The notes: a model not told the origin generated them from the letters alone. 64,000 nucleotides of DNA from RGIG6353 sp964650465 (GCA_964650465.1 CAZYTA010000008.1:10284-74283), one strand, 5' to 3'. Positions 8,640 to 16,292 are shown, numbered from the stretch's first letter. Numbers and translations are program-made.

Positions 8640-8849
8640 AAAGATATGCGGTAAGCAATAGTGACCGCTCGTCCCTTTGGCCTTGCGAAAGCCGTGCATT
8701 TTTCTCGGAAAGGGCAATGAAGCGGTCACTGATTCGGTAAATTTTGCGGAAATTAGGGATAGTGAGGGACAGAAAGAGCCCGCTTTGCAGCTGCTCGAAA
8801 TCAGTTTGTGCGAAAGCACACGAGGGGTCGAATCCCGCCGTCTCCGCCA
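8640..8849 (+). ncRNA. Candidate structured RNA with a tRNA-like 3' domain ending in CCA
   Basis: A perfect 10-bp stem joins AGTGACCGCT (8660-8669) to AGCGGTCACT (8721-8730) and encloses CCCTTT/AAAGGG and a GGC/GCC tip. The 3' part reads like a class II tRNA (Ser type): a D-like stem AAAG/CTTT (8773-8786), an anticodon-like stem AGCTG/CAGTT with loop CTCGAAAT, a variable arm TGTGC-GAAA-GCACA (8807-8820), a T-arm with loop GTCGAAT and one stem mismatch, then CGTCTCC and GCCA. The matching 5' acceptor strand GGAGACG is missing, so it is not a working tRNA. It may be a tRNA-like RNA or the scar of integration at a tRNA-Ser gene. Confidence 0.5.
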
Positions 8850-8870
8850 AGGACTACCGTAATCTTAGTA

Positions 8871-8899
8871 TTGCAATAGTTTCTTTTATGTTATATAAT
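8871..8899 (+). promoter_or_regulatory. Sigma-A promoter of the frameshifted gene
   Basis: TTGCAA (8871-8876), a 17-bp spacer and TATAAT (8894-8899), directly after the tRNA-like 3' end and 23 bp ahead of the likely TTG start at 8922. Confidence 0.75.
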
Positions 8900-8921
8900 A
8901 ATCTCAAAGGTGGTGAATAAA

Positions 8922-9673
8922 TTGAATTTTGAAACAACCTCAGTATTGTTGGAAGTATTAAAGCCTTATTTGGAGAATTCTGTTGTTGATATTTCCACCG
9001 ATAACACAAATTGGCTTAATCGCAATTACAAGTCTGACATAGTAACCATCGATGCCAATAATTCTGTTGGTATTGAAGTTTTTGAAAATGAAATTATTGC
9101 ATTCTATTTCACCGACCATTATCATTTTGAAGATTATCTTCAGCGCTTCAAGACGGAGAGGAAAATTATATTGAACGTGCAAAACATTTTTTAAAAGAGC
9201 TGTTCGAATATAAAATTCGGCATGTTGAATATTATAAAGGCAAGACCTTATATTCTGAAAAATACTTTGTAATGTATCACGACGGCAGAGAAGATGAATG
9301 TATCGGCAACACTTGGTACGGTCTTTCGAGATTCATTAACCCATTTGGTAAAAAATCCATGCGCTCAACAACATGGCAATTTGATAAATCCAAAGGTGTG
9401 TTCACTACACGACAGCCAAAAAGTGCAGACCCAAATGCAATTGAAGTGATTGATATTAACGAAGATTGTTATATTGAGATTTTCAAAAATCATAATGTTT
9501 ATATTTATGACATTATGGAAATAGATTTTGATGACTATTTTGGCATGTACTATTGGGTGCCCGCTATTAACACCATCCCAAGCGGAGTGTATGACACCAA
9601 AGAAAAAGCAATCACTTACGCAATGGAAGCATTAAAATGTCGAGGGAATTTGTCTGATTTCAATCGGGGCTGA
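8922..9673 (+). pseudogene. Frameshifted hypothetical gene
   Basis: Two frames join into one product of about 250 residues. The first opens with NFETTSVLLEVLKPYLENS and runs to about 9150 (FEDYLQRF), then meets a stop at 9192-9194. The other frame carries on as LQDGEENYIERAKHFLKELF and continues without interruption through 9272 to a stop at 9671-9673 (IDFDDYFGMYYWVP near the end). The shift lies near 9140-9155. AAAGGTGGTG precedes the likely TTG start at 8922; GTG at 8910 or 8913 is also possible. I do not recognise the family. It may be a true pseudogene, a sequencing error or, less likely, a programmed shift. A promoter and a terminator frame it neatly. Confidence 0.6.
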
Positions 9674-9715
9674 GTCAAAACACTTGAAAAAGCGAAAGAC
9701 TCAGCCCCGATTTTT
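9663..9715 (+). terminator. Strong terminator of the frameshifted gene
   Basis: A 14-bp stem, ATCGGGGCTGAGTC with its complement at 9698-9711, is followed by TTTTT. The 5' arm contains the stop codon of the gene at 9671-9673. Confidence 0.85.
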
Positions 9716-9768
9716 AGCTTTTTTATTATTTAAATTTATAATTGATTGTGTGTTTTGGAAACCGTTCA

Positions 9769-9804
9769 GAAAAAAAGTTATTGGCAGTTATGTATTACTC
9801 TGCC
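9769..9804 (-). terminator. Possible terminator of the slipin-rtcB operon
   Basis: On the minus strand GGCAG pairs with CTGCC across a 12-nt loop, followed six bases later by seven T. The stem overlaps the rtcB stop codon. It is short, so leaky termination is possible. Confidence 0.45.
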
Positions 9805-11003
9805 GCCTTAAAATTATAGATAGGCTTGATTCTGCAAACAATCTCCGCCGTAGGCTCGATGTTCTCAACGATTTCGTCCATGCTCTTATAAGCCATAGGC
9901 GACTCGTCAAGCGTATCGGGAACGACACAGGTGGAGTAAATGCCCGCCATCTCAGCCTCGTACTCAGCCATCGTGAGACGCTCGAAAGCTTCTGAACGGG
10001 ACATAAGCCTACCGGCACCGTGAGGTGCAGAGCAGTTCCAATCCTCGTTACCCTTTCCGATACAGACGAGAGAGCCGTCACGCATATTGATGGGGATGAG
10101 CAGCTTCTCACCGACCTTGGCAGACACAGCGCCCTTACGGAGTATCATCTCATTCACGTCTATGTAGTTGTGAATGGTTTGGAAGGTGTCAATTGCCGTC
10201 CAGCCGCAATGTTCAAAAATGATCTCTGCCATTTTTGCGCGGTTTCTCTCGGCAAACTTTTGACAGATATCCACATCGTGGAGGTAATCCTCCATGAATG
10301 AACCGTAGAGGAAGCAAAGGTCGCGAGGAAGTGTAGGCTCCTTAGCATTAAACTCCCTCTCAAGCGCCTTGATAGTCGCTTGAATTTCAGTGCGTCTTCC
10401 CTGCTCCTTGTAGGTACGGATGATCTCCTCACGCTTTCTGAAATACTCCTCCTTGCCTACGTTGAGGTCAACGGCGATCTGCTGATAAAACTCAGCCGCT
10501 TGTGTTCCGAGATTACGGCTTCCCGAGTGAATAACAAGATACTTGCCACCATTCTCATCTGTGTCAATCTCTATGAAGTGATTTCCGCCGCCAAGAGTTC
10601 CGAGTGATCTCTCAAGTCTTTTTGAGTCCTTGAGGTATCTGTAACAACGGAGCTGTGTAAGGTCAAATCGTTCCTGTCTGCCCTCCCAAACATTTCTGCC
10701 GCAGGGTATATAATGTGCCGCCCGGTCTACCTTATCAAAATCGATATCAATCTTGCCAAGGTATGCAGTGTACATTCCGCATCCGATGTCTACCCCGACC
10801 ATCGAAGGAACAATCTTGTCTGTTATAGTCATAGTAGTACCAATGGTACACCCCTTGCCCGAGTGAACGTCGGGCATTATTCTTATCTTTGAGGATGCAA
10901 ACGCCTCGGTATCACACACCTCCTTAAGTTGCTCGCACGCTCCGTCATCGATAGTGGCGGCAAAGCACTTGGCTGTGTTAAATTGTCCGATTATCTCTAT
11001 CAT
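9795..11003 (-). CDS. rtcB: RNA-splicing ligase RtcB
   Basis: A 402-residue protein from the ATG at 11003, chosen for AAAGGAG seven bases upstream. RtcB joins 2',3'-cyclic phosphate or 3'-phosphate RNA ends to 5'-OH ends using GTP and Mn2+. The metal and guanylate-site motifs are all present in order: MPDVHSGKG, VGVDIGCGM (Asp and Cys ligands), GTLGGGNHFIEI, HSGSRNLG and the late HGAGRLMSR with its guanylylated His. It starts 22 bp after the slipin stop in one operon. No archease gene is visible. Together with the SPFH protein, the tRNA-like RNA and WYL regulators it forms an RNA-repair locus. Confidence 0.95.
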   Translation of the reverse strand: MIEIIGQFNTAKCFAATIDDGACEQLKEVCDTEAFASSKIRIMPDVHSGKGCTIGTTMTITDKIVPSMVGVDIGCGMYTAYLGKIDIDFDKVDRAAHYIPCGRNVWEGRQERFDLTQLRCYRYLKDSKRLERSLGTLGGGNHFIEIDTDENGGKYLVIHSGSRNLGTQAAEFYQQIAVDLNVGKEEYFRKREEIIRTYKEQGRRTEIQATIKALEREFNAKEPTLPRDLCFLYGSFMEDYLHDVDICQKFAERNRAKMAEIIFEHCGWTAIDTFQTIHNYIDVNEMILRKGAVSAKVGEKLLIPINMRDGSLVCIGKGNEDWNCSAPHGAGRLMSRSEAFERLTMAEYEAEMAGIYSTCVVPDTLDESPMAYKSMDEIVENIEPTAEIVCRIKPIYNFKAAE

Positions 11004-11025
11004 GTCAATCTCCTTTCGTTTGAAA

Positions 11026-12129
11026 TCAGGCATCGTTGCCGTTTAATGCTCTCGTAAGTTGAGTAAGGATATTACCGTTACCATTCAAAGTAATGTTGCC
11101 CACATTTTCGCAAATGCGCTCAACGTACTCCAATTCTTTGAGCTTGTAAAGCGTCTTGTTTTCATCCATCAGCTTTGCTGTATTCAGCAACGAACGGGTG
11201 GATGCAACCTCTTCGCGGCGCATGATGACGTTAGCCTGTGCACGCTTTTCGGCAACAAGGACAGTGTTCATGATCTCTCGGATCTCACCGGGAAGAATAA
11301 TATCCTTGACACCGGCATCCGTAATTTCTACGAACAAATCCTTTTCCTTTGCTTTTAGCTTGCCGAATACAAACTCAGACATCTGAGCCTTGTTTTCAAG
11401 AATTTCATCGAGTTTGTATTTACCTACGTATTCGCGCAGGGCAAGCTGTGCCGACACGTGCATTTGTTCCGCAAAATCATCGATCTCAGTCAGAATCTTG
11501 ACGTAATCGGTGACACGGTAGTTGCAGACAAAGTTTATGCGAAGAGAAACCTTATCCGCCGTCAAAATCTCCTGACCTGTAATATCCATCTGTGTCAAAC
11601 GGGTATCAACAAATCCAACATCAACCTTGATATGTGTCTTCCAGAAATAGTAGGTGCCTGCATCCAAAATTCGCTCAAACTTTTGATTGAAGTACAGCCT
11701 CGCCTTTTGATATTCGGCAACCTCGATTTTGGTGTAGTAGATTTGAGGAATCTTTGAGAATATGTATTCGGGAATGGATTCATCAACCTCAGGGGTCGAT
11801 ATGTCAGCGATTTTGAATTCGTGCTGATCTACTACAGACCAAAATGCATACTTACCATGGCATAACACGGAAGAAAACTTACCGTTTACATAGTGAAGCG
11901 CAAGCTCCTCATCTCCTACCTCTGCTACTGCAACAAGGTCAGCAACAGATTTGTCGGCAAGCAGGGTTTCAAGAGCACACTTGCTGCACACGATAGGTTC
12001 TTCCAAGTTGGAAATTTCAATTTCCTTGCCACCAAACATGTGATATTTGCCCGCACTGAGCAATTTGATATACCTTCCGTTTTCGAAGAGAAAGCCCTTT
12101 TGATTTTCGTTGATAATCCTTTTTTTCAT
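11026..12129 (-). CDS. SPFH/band-7 (slipin-like) protein of the RNA-repair operon
   Basis: A 367-residue protein beginning MKKRIINENQKGFLFENGRY. The middle (DVGFVDTRLTQMDITGQEILTADKVSLRI onwards) is a clear SPFH/prohibitin domain, and the Ala/Glu-rich stretch AEKRAQANVIMRREE follows it. There is no N-terminal membrane segment, unlike ordinary slipins, so it is probably a soluble or peripheral oligomer. The N-terminal part carries two repeats of the same small fold (NGRYIKLLSAGKYHMFG and NGKFSSVLCHGKYAFW). SPFH modules next to rtcB have been described as possible scaffolds of RNA repair. AAGGAGG lies 11 bp ahead of the ATG, and a leader of about 400 nt follows the tRNA-like element. Confidence 0.85.
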   Translation of the reverse strand: MKKRIINENQKGFLFENGRYIKLLSAGKYHMFGGKEIEISNLEEPIVCSKCALETLLADKSVADLVAVAEVGDEELALHYVNGKFSSVLCHGKYAFWSVVDQHEFKIADISTPEVDESIPEYIFSKIPQIYYTKIEVAEYQKARLYFNQKFERILDAGTYYFWKTHIKVDVGFVDTRLTQMDITGQEILTADKVSLRINFVCNYRVTDYVKILTEIDDFAEQMHVSAQLALREYVGKYKLDEILENKAQMSEFVFGKLKAKEKDLFVEITDAGVKDIILPGEIREIMNTVLVAEKRAQANVIMRREEVASTRSLLNTAKLMDENKTLYKLKELEYVERICENVGNITLNGNGNILTQLTRALNGNDA

Positions 12130-12532
12130 AATATGTAATCCTCCTTAAAGGCAGTAAAATCGTTTCGCCATCCTTCATGCAAAAGCGACGGCTGAAAATT
12201 TGAGTGTTTCCTGCACAGTGCGGAAAGAAATCTTTTGACACTGATTGGGACAGTCGAAGGGAACCGAACTATTGCCGCCGAGAAAAGCCCTTTTGGGTCT
12301 AAAGTTTCCCTCGGTTCTATGGATGTTTCAAGAGTTCGACTCCTTCGGCTATAACACGGTATCCATTCTCAGGCAAGGCTCGCTTTTGCATTGCTCCGTG
12401 AAAAAGACAGGGCATTTTTCACTTTGCCGAATGATGACAAATGTCAGAATTAAAACGTTCTCGCACACGATTCCGTGTACCGTTCTTTTTTTGCGTCCCG
12501 AAGGACAAAACCAATCCGCTGGCGATACGTTT
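12130..12532 (-). other. Untranslated stretch between the tRNA-like element and the slipin gene
   Basis: No supported gene on either strand. On the minus strand it has small hairpins (GTCC-TTCG-GGAC; ACACG-GAAT-CGTGT; GTGAAAAA with TTTTTCAC at about 12399-12423), and it contains one copy of a two-copy repeat (12264-12312). If the tRNA-like element and the slipin gene share a transcript, this is spacer or further structured RNA. I see no clear promoter inside it. Confidence 0.4.
12264..12312 (+). repeat. Two-copy element, copy A
   Basis: Begins CCGAACTATT and continues with CGCCGAGAAAAGCCCTTTT; it matches 39421-39470 at most positions. Weaker similarity continues for several dozen bases (aagagttc, ctataacac and ggcaa blocks). 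Its nature is unknown. Confidence 0.6.
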
Positions 12533-12610
12533 TGCAACGCACGGCGGGATTCGAACCCGCGAATAGAGAGCTTTACAGGCTCAAGATGCAAGCGTTCTTC
12601 CGGCATACAC
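12533..12610 (-). ncRNA. tRNA-like RNA upstream of slipin-rtcB
   Basis: The minus strand folds into a tRNA-like cloverleaf. It has an acceptor GTGTATG against CGTGCGT (all paired, four G-U), linker CCGG, D-stem AAGA/TCTT with a 9-nt loop, anticodon-like stem GAGC/GCTC with loop CTGTAAA (GUA at 34-36, Tyr-like), variable TCTATTC, and a perfect T-arm GCGGG-TTCGAAT-CCCGC at 12544-12560. It ends in TGCA instead of CCA. The weak acceptor, 4-bp anticodon stem and long linker argue against a decoding tRNA. Its place ahead of slipin-rtcB matches the tRNA-like RNA reported for SPFH-type RtcB repair systems. Exact ends are uncertain. Confidence 0.6.
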
Positions 12611-12712
12611 TTTGGAATATCCTTGTGCACCGCTGTGAAGGATTGACTCAAACACCGGCTTGAAGTAACCTTGCAAGCATATTTTACCATCTGATTCACA
12701 ATTCTTCACGGA

Positions 12713-12747
12713 AAAAAAGCTGCGAACTCTTACTTGAGTCCGCAGTT
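12713..12747 (-). terminator. Terminator of the WYL regulator operon
   Basis: On the minus strand CTGCGGACTC pairs with GAGTTCGCAG across AAGTAA, followed by CTTTTTTT. The 5' arm overlaps the end of the second WYL gene. Confidence 0.85.
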
Positions 12748-13641
12748 TAACTGTTTTTTCAGCTTTTCGATGACTAATTTTCGGAAGGATTCTGACTCCA
12801 AAACCTCAACCATCGGTCCAAAGGAAAGAATTCTTATCACCATTTCCGGTTCATCATCGTGAGCATATTTAATTTTTACAAGGTAGTGCTTTTTATCAAG
12901 CTTCTCGGCTTGCTTTTCAAAATGGGCAAAATGGAGCATAAATCGTTCCATCGCATTTCGCTCGTCGTGTATCTTAACGGTAATCGTATCGTATATTACC
13001 GTTTTTTCTTGACCAATCGCTTGTCTTTCTCCGGTGTAAGGGACACAAGATCTGATCTTGGCAAGGTTGACGGTAGAAACAGCACGCCAGCCTGCAGTGA
13101 TTACTCTGAACTTATCATCCTTTTCAGAGTATTCAAGCCTCACGGGACGACATCTGACAAACATCGTATTACCCTTGCGATTAACCATTTCAAATCTGAT
13201 CTGCGAGTCTTTGTGTATAGCCTCTAAAATAACTCGGAATTGTCTTATGTATTCCTCATCCTCAAAGGGATCTCCGTCACTGTATTTGTCGTAAACGTGA
13301 TAATCCTCCGTGGTAAAAAGAGGCTCTGTATCGTCGAGACCCGAAAACTCAACGCCAAACAACTTTACACGAGGATCGAGAGAAATTGCTTTCAGCCATT
13401 GTTTTTGAAGTGTGGTCAGAGGCATTGTGGGCTTGTGTTCAAGAGAGGTAGTCATATCGGAATGTACAAGCTGCCATTTTTCACTTTTAAGCGAAGGAAT
13501 AATAGTCAAAACACTCTCACCAAATGCACGCTCCAAGACAATCCTTTGTAATTCCTTTTCGGAATGCTCTCCGTCAAGAATTCCGGATATAATGGCGGCA
13601 ACAGTATTGTAATATGCCGAATAAAGCTCGCTGAATATCAT
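12730..13641 (-). CDS. WYL-domain protein, second of a pair
   Basis: A 303-residue protein with the WYL-regulator layout: a helical N-terminal part, a central beta-rich WYL region (QIRFEMVNRKGNTMFVRCRPVRLEYSEKDDKFRVITAG) and a C-terminal WCX-like extension. The N-terminal winged helix is degenerate. Its start overlaps the stop of the first WYL gene by 4 bp (ATGA), so the two are translated together and may form a heteromer. WYL domains are thought to sense nucleic acid or nucleotide ligands. Paired WYL regulators beside rtcB would suit sensing of RNA damage; that link is inference. Confidence 0.8.
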   Translation of the reverse strand: MIFSELYSAYYNTVAAIISGILDGEHSEKELQRIVLERAFGESVLTIIPSLKSEKWQLVHSDMTTSLEHKPTMPLTTLQKQWLKAISLDPRVKLFGVEFSGLDDTEPLFTTEDYHVYDKYSDGDPFEDEEYIRQFRVILEAIHKDSQIRFEMVNRKGNTMFVRCRPVRLEYSEKDDKFRVITAGWRAVSTVNLAKIRSCVPYTGERQAIGQEKTVIYDTITVKIHDERNAMERFMLHFAHFEKQAEKLDKKHYLVKIKYAHDDEPEMVIRILSFGPMVEVLESESFRKLVIEKLKKQLNCGLK

Positions 13642-14897
13642 TCGCTCACCTCCTGTCTGACATCGTACATCAGGTACATAGCCTCCAAATCCTTTTTGAA
13701 TTGATTTTCAACGCTACGATTGGAGAAGTTCATTCTTACGATACGGCAGATAAAGGTTCTGATCCAAGGAATCATCTCGCTTGAATCATAAACATCCGCA
13801 GAAAAGCAGTAGGTATTTTCATCAAGCTTTTCCACTGTACCAACACGTTTCTCACGTTCCAAACGCCCCACAATATATTCCTCGTTGTCCTCGACCTTAA
13901 CCGTAAACTCTACATGCTCAAGGTGCTCTGCGCCCCATTTGTTCCGTTTCATGCTGACACCCCACATTTTGCTCTGCATTCGGTCAAGCTCTTCGCGAAG
14001 CTCATCAAAGCGAGGCGTAGGATCTTCAAGTTTTACTTTTGACAGGTAATCCACACGATAGGAGTGAAAGGAATTATAATCGGGCAGATAAGCCAATAGA
14101 TGCTGTCTGCCGCTTTGTGCGCTGATAAACACACGAAGCGGAACAATGCGATTTCGCCTTGGCATATCTCTGCGACGGCTCATGTTCGATATAGTCACAG
14201 CACGCTTTTCTCTCATTGCTGTAAAAAGGTAGGCAAGAATCCCGCTGTCAATGGCTCCGGTTATGTAATGGTGCTTGAAGGTAAACGCATCGGTGTCGGA
14301 TTCCTCTTTATCCAGTATAAACGAGCCGAGTACCCCGCAGGGGGCAATCTCAGAGAAATAATGTAAAACATCGTTCAAATCGGAAATGTCGGTATTGCCC
14401 GTTCGACGGTAATACATCTTCCGTCCTTCTCTTTCTGCCACGATGATACCTGCCTCGCAATATTCCTTGAGTTTTTTGCGGACGGTAGACTCATCAAACA
14501 TCATAGGGAATTCAAATCCGGACAGATATTTTTCGTCAATCTCGTCGAGTAATTCGGAAATGGTTCGTTTCACCGAAGGATTGTGAAAAATATCAAAGAT
14601 AATGAAATGCAACGTGATATCGCCATCGGTAAAACTTTTTGCTTTCCATGCGTTGTATAACGGGTTGTGCCTGATTGTTCGGCTGTCTATGGAAATGAAA
14701 ACGTTTTTACCTTCGGGAGTGCGAACAAAGCTCATATGATCGCCAAGCCAACTTTCAAGACGACGGCGCTCGTCATCGTAGGAACGCGCACTCTTGCTCT
14801 GATAGTCATCTCTGCTCTTGAAACCATAAACATAAAAGTCGCGCATATATGCTCTGATTTTTTCAAAATTTTTGATAAGCTCACTGTATGAGGACAT
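13638..14897 (-). CDS. WYL-domain transcriptional regulator, first of a pair
   Basis: A 419-residue protein. An N-terminal winged-HTH region (about 100-175; FDESTVRKKLKEYCEAGIIVAEREGRK) precedes a WYL domain (RAVTISNMSRRRDMPRRNRIVPLRVFISAQSGRQHLLAYLPDYNSF, about 235-285) and a WCX-type C-terminus (VEFTVKVEDNEEYIVGRLEREKRVGTVEK). It is the first gene of the regulator operon, translationally coupled to the second. It has a consensus promoter with an inverted repeat over the -10, consistent with autoregulation. It probably controls the slipin-rtcB operon downstream as well. Confidence 0.85.
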   Translation of the reverse strand: MSSYSELIKNFEKIRAYMRDFYVYGFKSRDDYQSKSARSYDDERRRLESWLGDHMSFVRTPEGKNVFISIDSRTIRHNPLYNAWKAKSFTDGDITLHFIIFDIFHNPSVKRTISELLDEIDEKYLSGFEFPMMFDESTVRKKLKEYCEAGIIVAEREGRKMYYRRTGNTDISDLNDVLHYFSEIAPCGVLGSFILDKEESDTDAFTFKHHYITGAIDSGILAYLFTAMREKRAVTISNMSRRRDMPRRNRIVPLRVFISAQSGRQHLLAYLPDYNSFHSYRVDYLSKVKLEDPTPRFDELREELDRMQSKMWGVSMKRNKWGAEHLEHVEFTVKVEDNEEYIVGRLEREKRVGTVEKLDENTYCFSADVYDSSEMIPWIRTFICRIVRMNFSNRSVENQFKKDLEAMYLMYDVRQEVSE

Positions 14898-14925
14898 TAT
14901 TCACACTCCTTTCTTGGCGTTTCTG

Positions 14926-14969
14926 CTGTATAACAATATCAGTATACAGTAAATTCTTTTTGCAGTCAA
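14926..14969 (-). promoter_or_regulatory. Promoter and operator of the WYL pair
   Basis: On the minus strand TTGACT (14969-14964), a 17-bp spacer and TATACT (14946-14941). A perfect inverted repeat, CTGTATA at 14926-14932 and TATACAG at 14943-14949 (10-bp gap), covers the -10 and the likely start point, as an autorepression operator would. Confidence 0.75.
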
Positions 14970-15099
14970 TCAAATAATACTGAGAATAGTAAAATTTTGA
15001 TTGTTTTTTAAATCAACACCAAGTGACATCGTCGAAAAACACCTTGGTAACCTAATCCCATATACGCTTCTCCGATTAACCGTAATATTGGATATATGA

Positions 15100-15128
15100 T
15101 TGCAATTTTTACTGTTTTATGATATAAT
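15100..15128 (+). promoter_or_regulatory. Promoter of the tfoX-like gene
   Basis: TTGCAA (15100-15105), a 17-bp spacer and TATAAT (15123-15128), about 35 bp ahead of the chosen ATG at 15163. Confidence 0.75.
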
Positions 15129-15162
15129 AAAAATGATAAATAAGAATTTGACGAGGATTATT

Positions 15163-15468
15163 ATGTCAAGCAGCAAAGAATATTTGGATTTTGTTTTAGA
15201 GCAATGCGGCAATCTGTCTGCCCGAGCTATGATGGGCGAATACATACTGTATTATGCAGGCAAGGTAATCGGTGGCATTTACGATAACCGCTTACTCGTC
15301 AAGACTACGCCGTCAGCAGCTGCATTGATGCCGAAAGCACCTCACGAACTCCCATACGAAGGCGCAAAAGAAATGCTCCTTGTGGAAGATATTGAGGATA
15401 GAGATTTTCTGAACAAGCTATTCGAATCAATGTACGAAGAACTGCCTGAACCGAAGAAAAAGAAATAA
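15163..15468 (+). CDS. TfoX N-terminal-domain protein
   Basis: A 101-residue protein from the ATG at 15163, preceded by GAGGA; an upstream in-frame start overlaps the promoter and is rejected. The sequence (YLDFVLEQCGNLSARAMMGEYILYYAGKVIGGIYDNRLLVKTTP, then LLVEDIEDRDFLNKLFESMYEELP) is the TfoX_N fold seen in small stand-alone proteins of Firmicutes. TfoX in gamma-proteobacteria controls competence, but the short versions have no settled role. It ends in a lysine-rich tail and is followed 25 bp later by the acetyltransferase gene, probably as one transcript. Confidence 0.8.
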   Translation: MSSSKEYLDFVLEQCGNLSARAMMGEYILYYAGKVIGGIYDNRLLVKTTPSAAALMPKAPHELPYEGAKEMLLVEDIEDRDFLNKLFESMYEELPEPKKKK

Positions 15469-15493
15469 ATTCCAATTTATAAGGGTTAATAGT

Positions 15494-16012
15494 ATGATAT
15501 TAGAAACAGGCAGATTATTCATCCGTAAGCTGAATGAGGCGGATTGGCAAAAAATGAAGAACATATTTATTGATTTTAACAACTCAAAATATTCCGTCTA
15601 TGATATGCCTCTGCCAACAGAGGACGAGGAAATCAAAGCATTGACAAAAAGGTTTTCTGACAGCAATCTGTTTTTTGCGGTTTTACTGAAAGAATCAAAT
15701 TCTATGATAGGATATGTATGCTTTCACAAAAATGGTGACAAATATGATTTGGGATACTGTTTTCACTCTGCATATCATTCAAACGGTTATGCGTATGAAA
15801 GCACAAATGCTCTTATCAAATACTGTGTTGATGAATATGGTGTTACATGCTTTACTGCAGGCACGGCAATAGATAACAAACCCTCTTGTAAGCTATTGGA
15901 AAAATTAGGTTTTGTTTGCGTTTTAACCGAAACCGTATCATTCGATAACGTGTTCTCATTTCAAGGCGGAAATTTTGAGTTGAATATAAAACAATCAAAT
16001 TCCGGTTTTTGA
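15494..16012 (+). CDS. GNAT-family N-acetyltransferase
   Basis: A 172-residue protein of the RimJ/RimL-like GNAT group: ETGRLFIRKLNEADWQ at the start, the central strand IGYVCFHKNGDKYDLGYCFHSAYHSNGYAYES (acetyl-CoA loop region) and NKPSCKLLEKLGF near the C-terminus. The substrate cannot be deduced; small molecules, antibiotics or protein N-termini are all possible. It probably shares the tfoX promoter. A hairpin (AAAGGGTGACC with GGTTACCCTTT, 16031-16057) follows but has no clear T-run. Confidence 0.85.
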   Translation: MILETGRLFIRKLNEADWQKMKNIFIDFNNSKYSVYDMPLPTEDEEIKALTKRFSDSNLFFAVLLKESNSMIGYVCFHKNGDKYDLGYCFHSAYHSNGYAYESTNALIKYCVDEYGVTCFTAGTAIDNKPSCKLLEKLGFVCVLTETVSFDNVFSFQGGNFELNIKQSNSGF

Positions 16013-16231
16013 ACAGGATGAATTGAAATAAAGGGTGACCGATGCGGTTACCCTTTATGCTATGCTCTACGCACACTGATGCTTTATTCATTGCAGTGTC
16101 GGTTTCCGCCTTAGTTACGCATCAGGCGGTGGTTGAGATATCCGAGTACACTAAGTGCTTCACCGTTATTTGTCGTCTGCCGCCCGAATAATGTGTTTGT
16201 TTTCCGATTTACAGATATTTTCAAAAAACAG

Positions 16232-16260
16232 TTGACAAATCCCGTCAAATGAAATAAAAT
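16232..16260 (+). promoter_or_regulatory. Promoter of lysC
   Basis: TTGACA (16232-16237), a 17-bp spacer and TAAAAT (16255-16260), 33 bp ahead of the lysC start. No lysine-riboswitch-sized leader fits in between. Confidence 0.85.
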
Positions 16261-16292
16261 AGAATGTATAATTTTTTTGACGAGGTTTCAAA

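Noticed and set aside
8640..8849. Transfer-messenger RNA (ssrA)
   Set aside because: The 3' end is similar, but the 5' acceptor, the D-loop-like start and any tag reading frame are missing, and the length is too short.
12533..12610. Ordinary tRNA-Tyr gene
   Set aside because: The loop would carry GUA, but bacterial tRNA-Tyr has a long variable arm, a 5-bp anticodon stem and a strong acceptor; this has none of them and no CCA.
12245..12646. Plus-strand 133-codon frame ahead of the slipin gene
   Set aside because: No ribosome site, no family, and it runs through the tRNA-like element and the two-copy repeat.
16013..16231. Riboswitch ahead of lysC
   Set aside because: A lysine riboswitch needs about 170 nt of leader. 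The mapped promoter leaves only about 25 nt before the gene, and the stretch upstream of it shows just one small hairpin.
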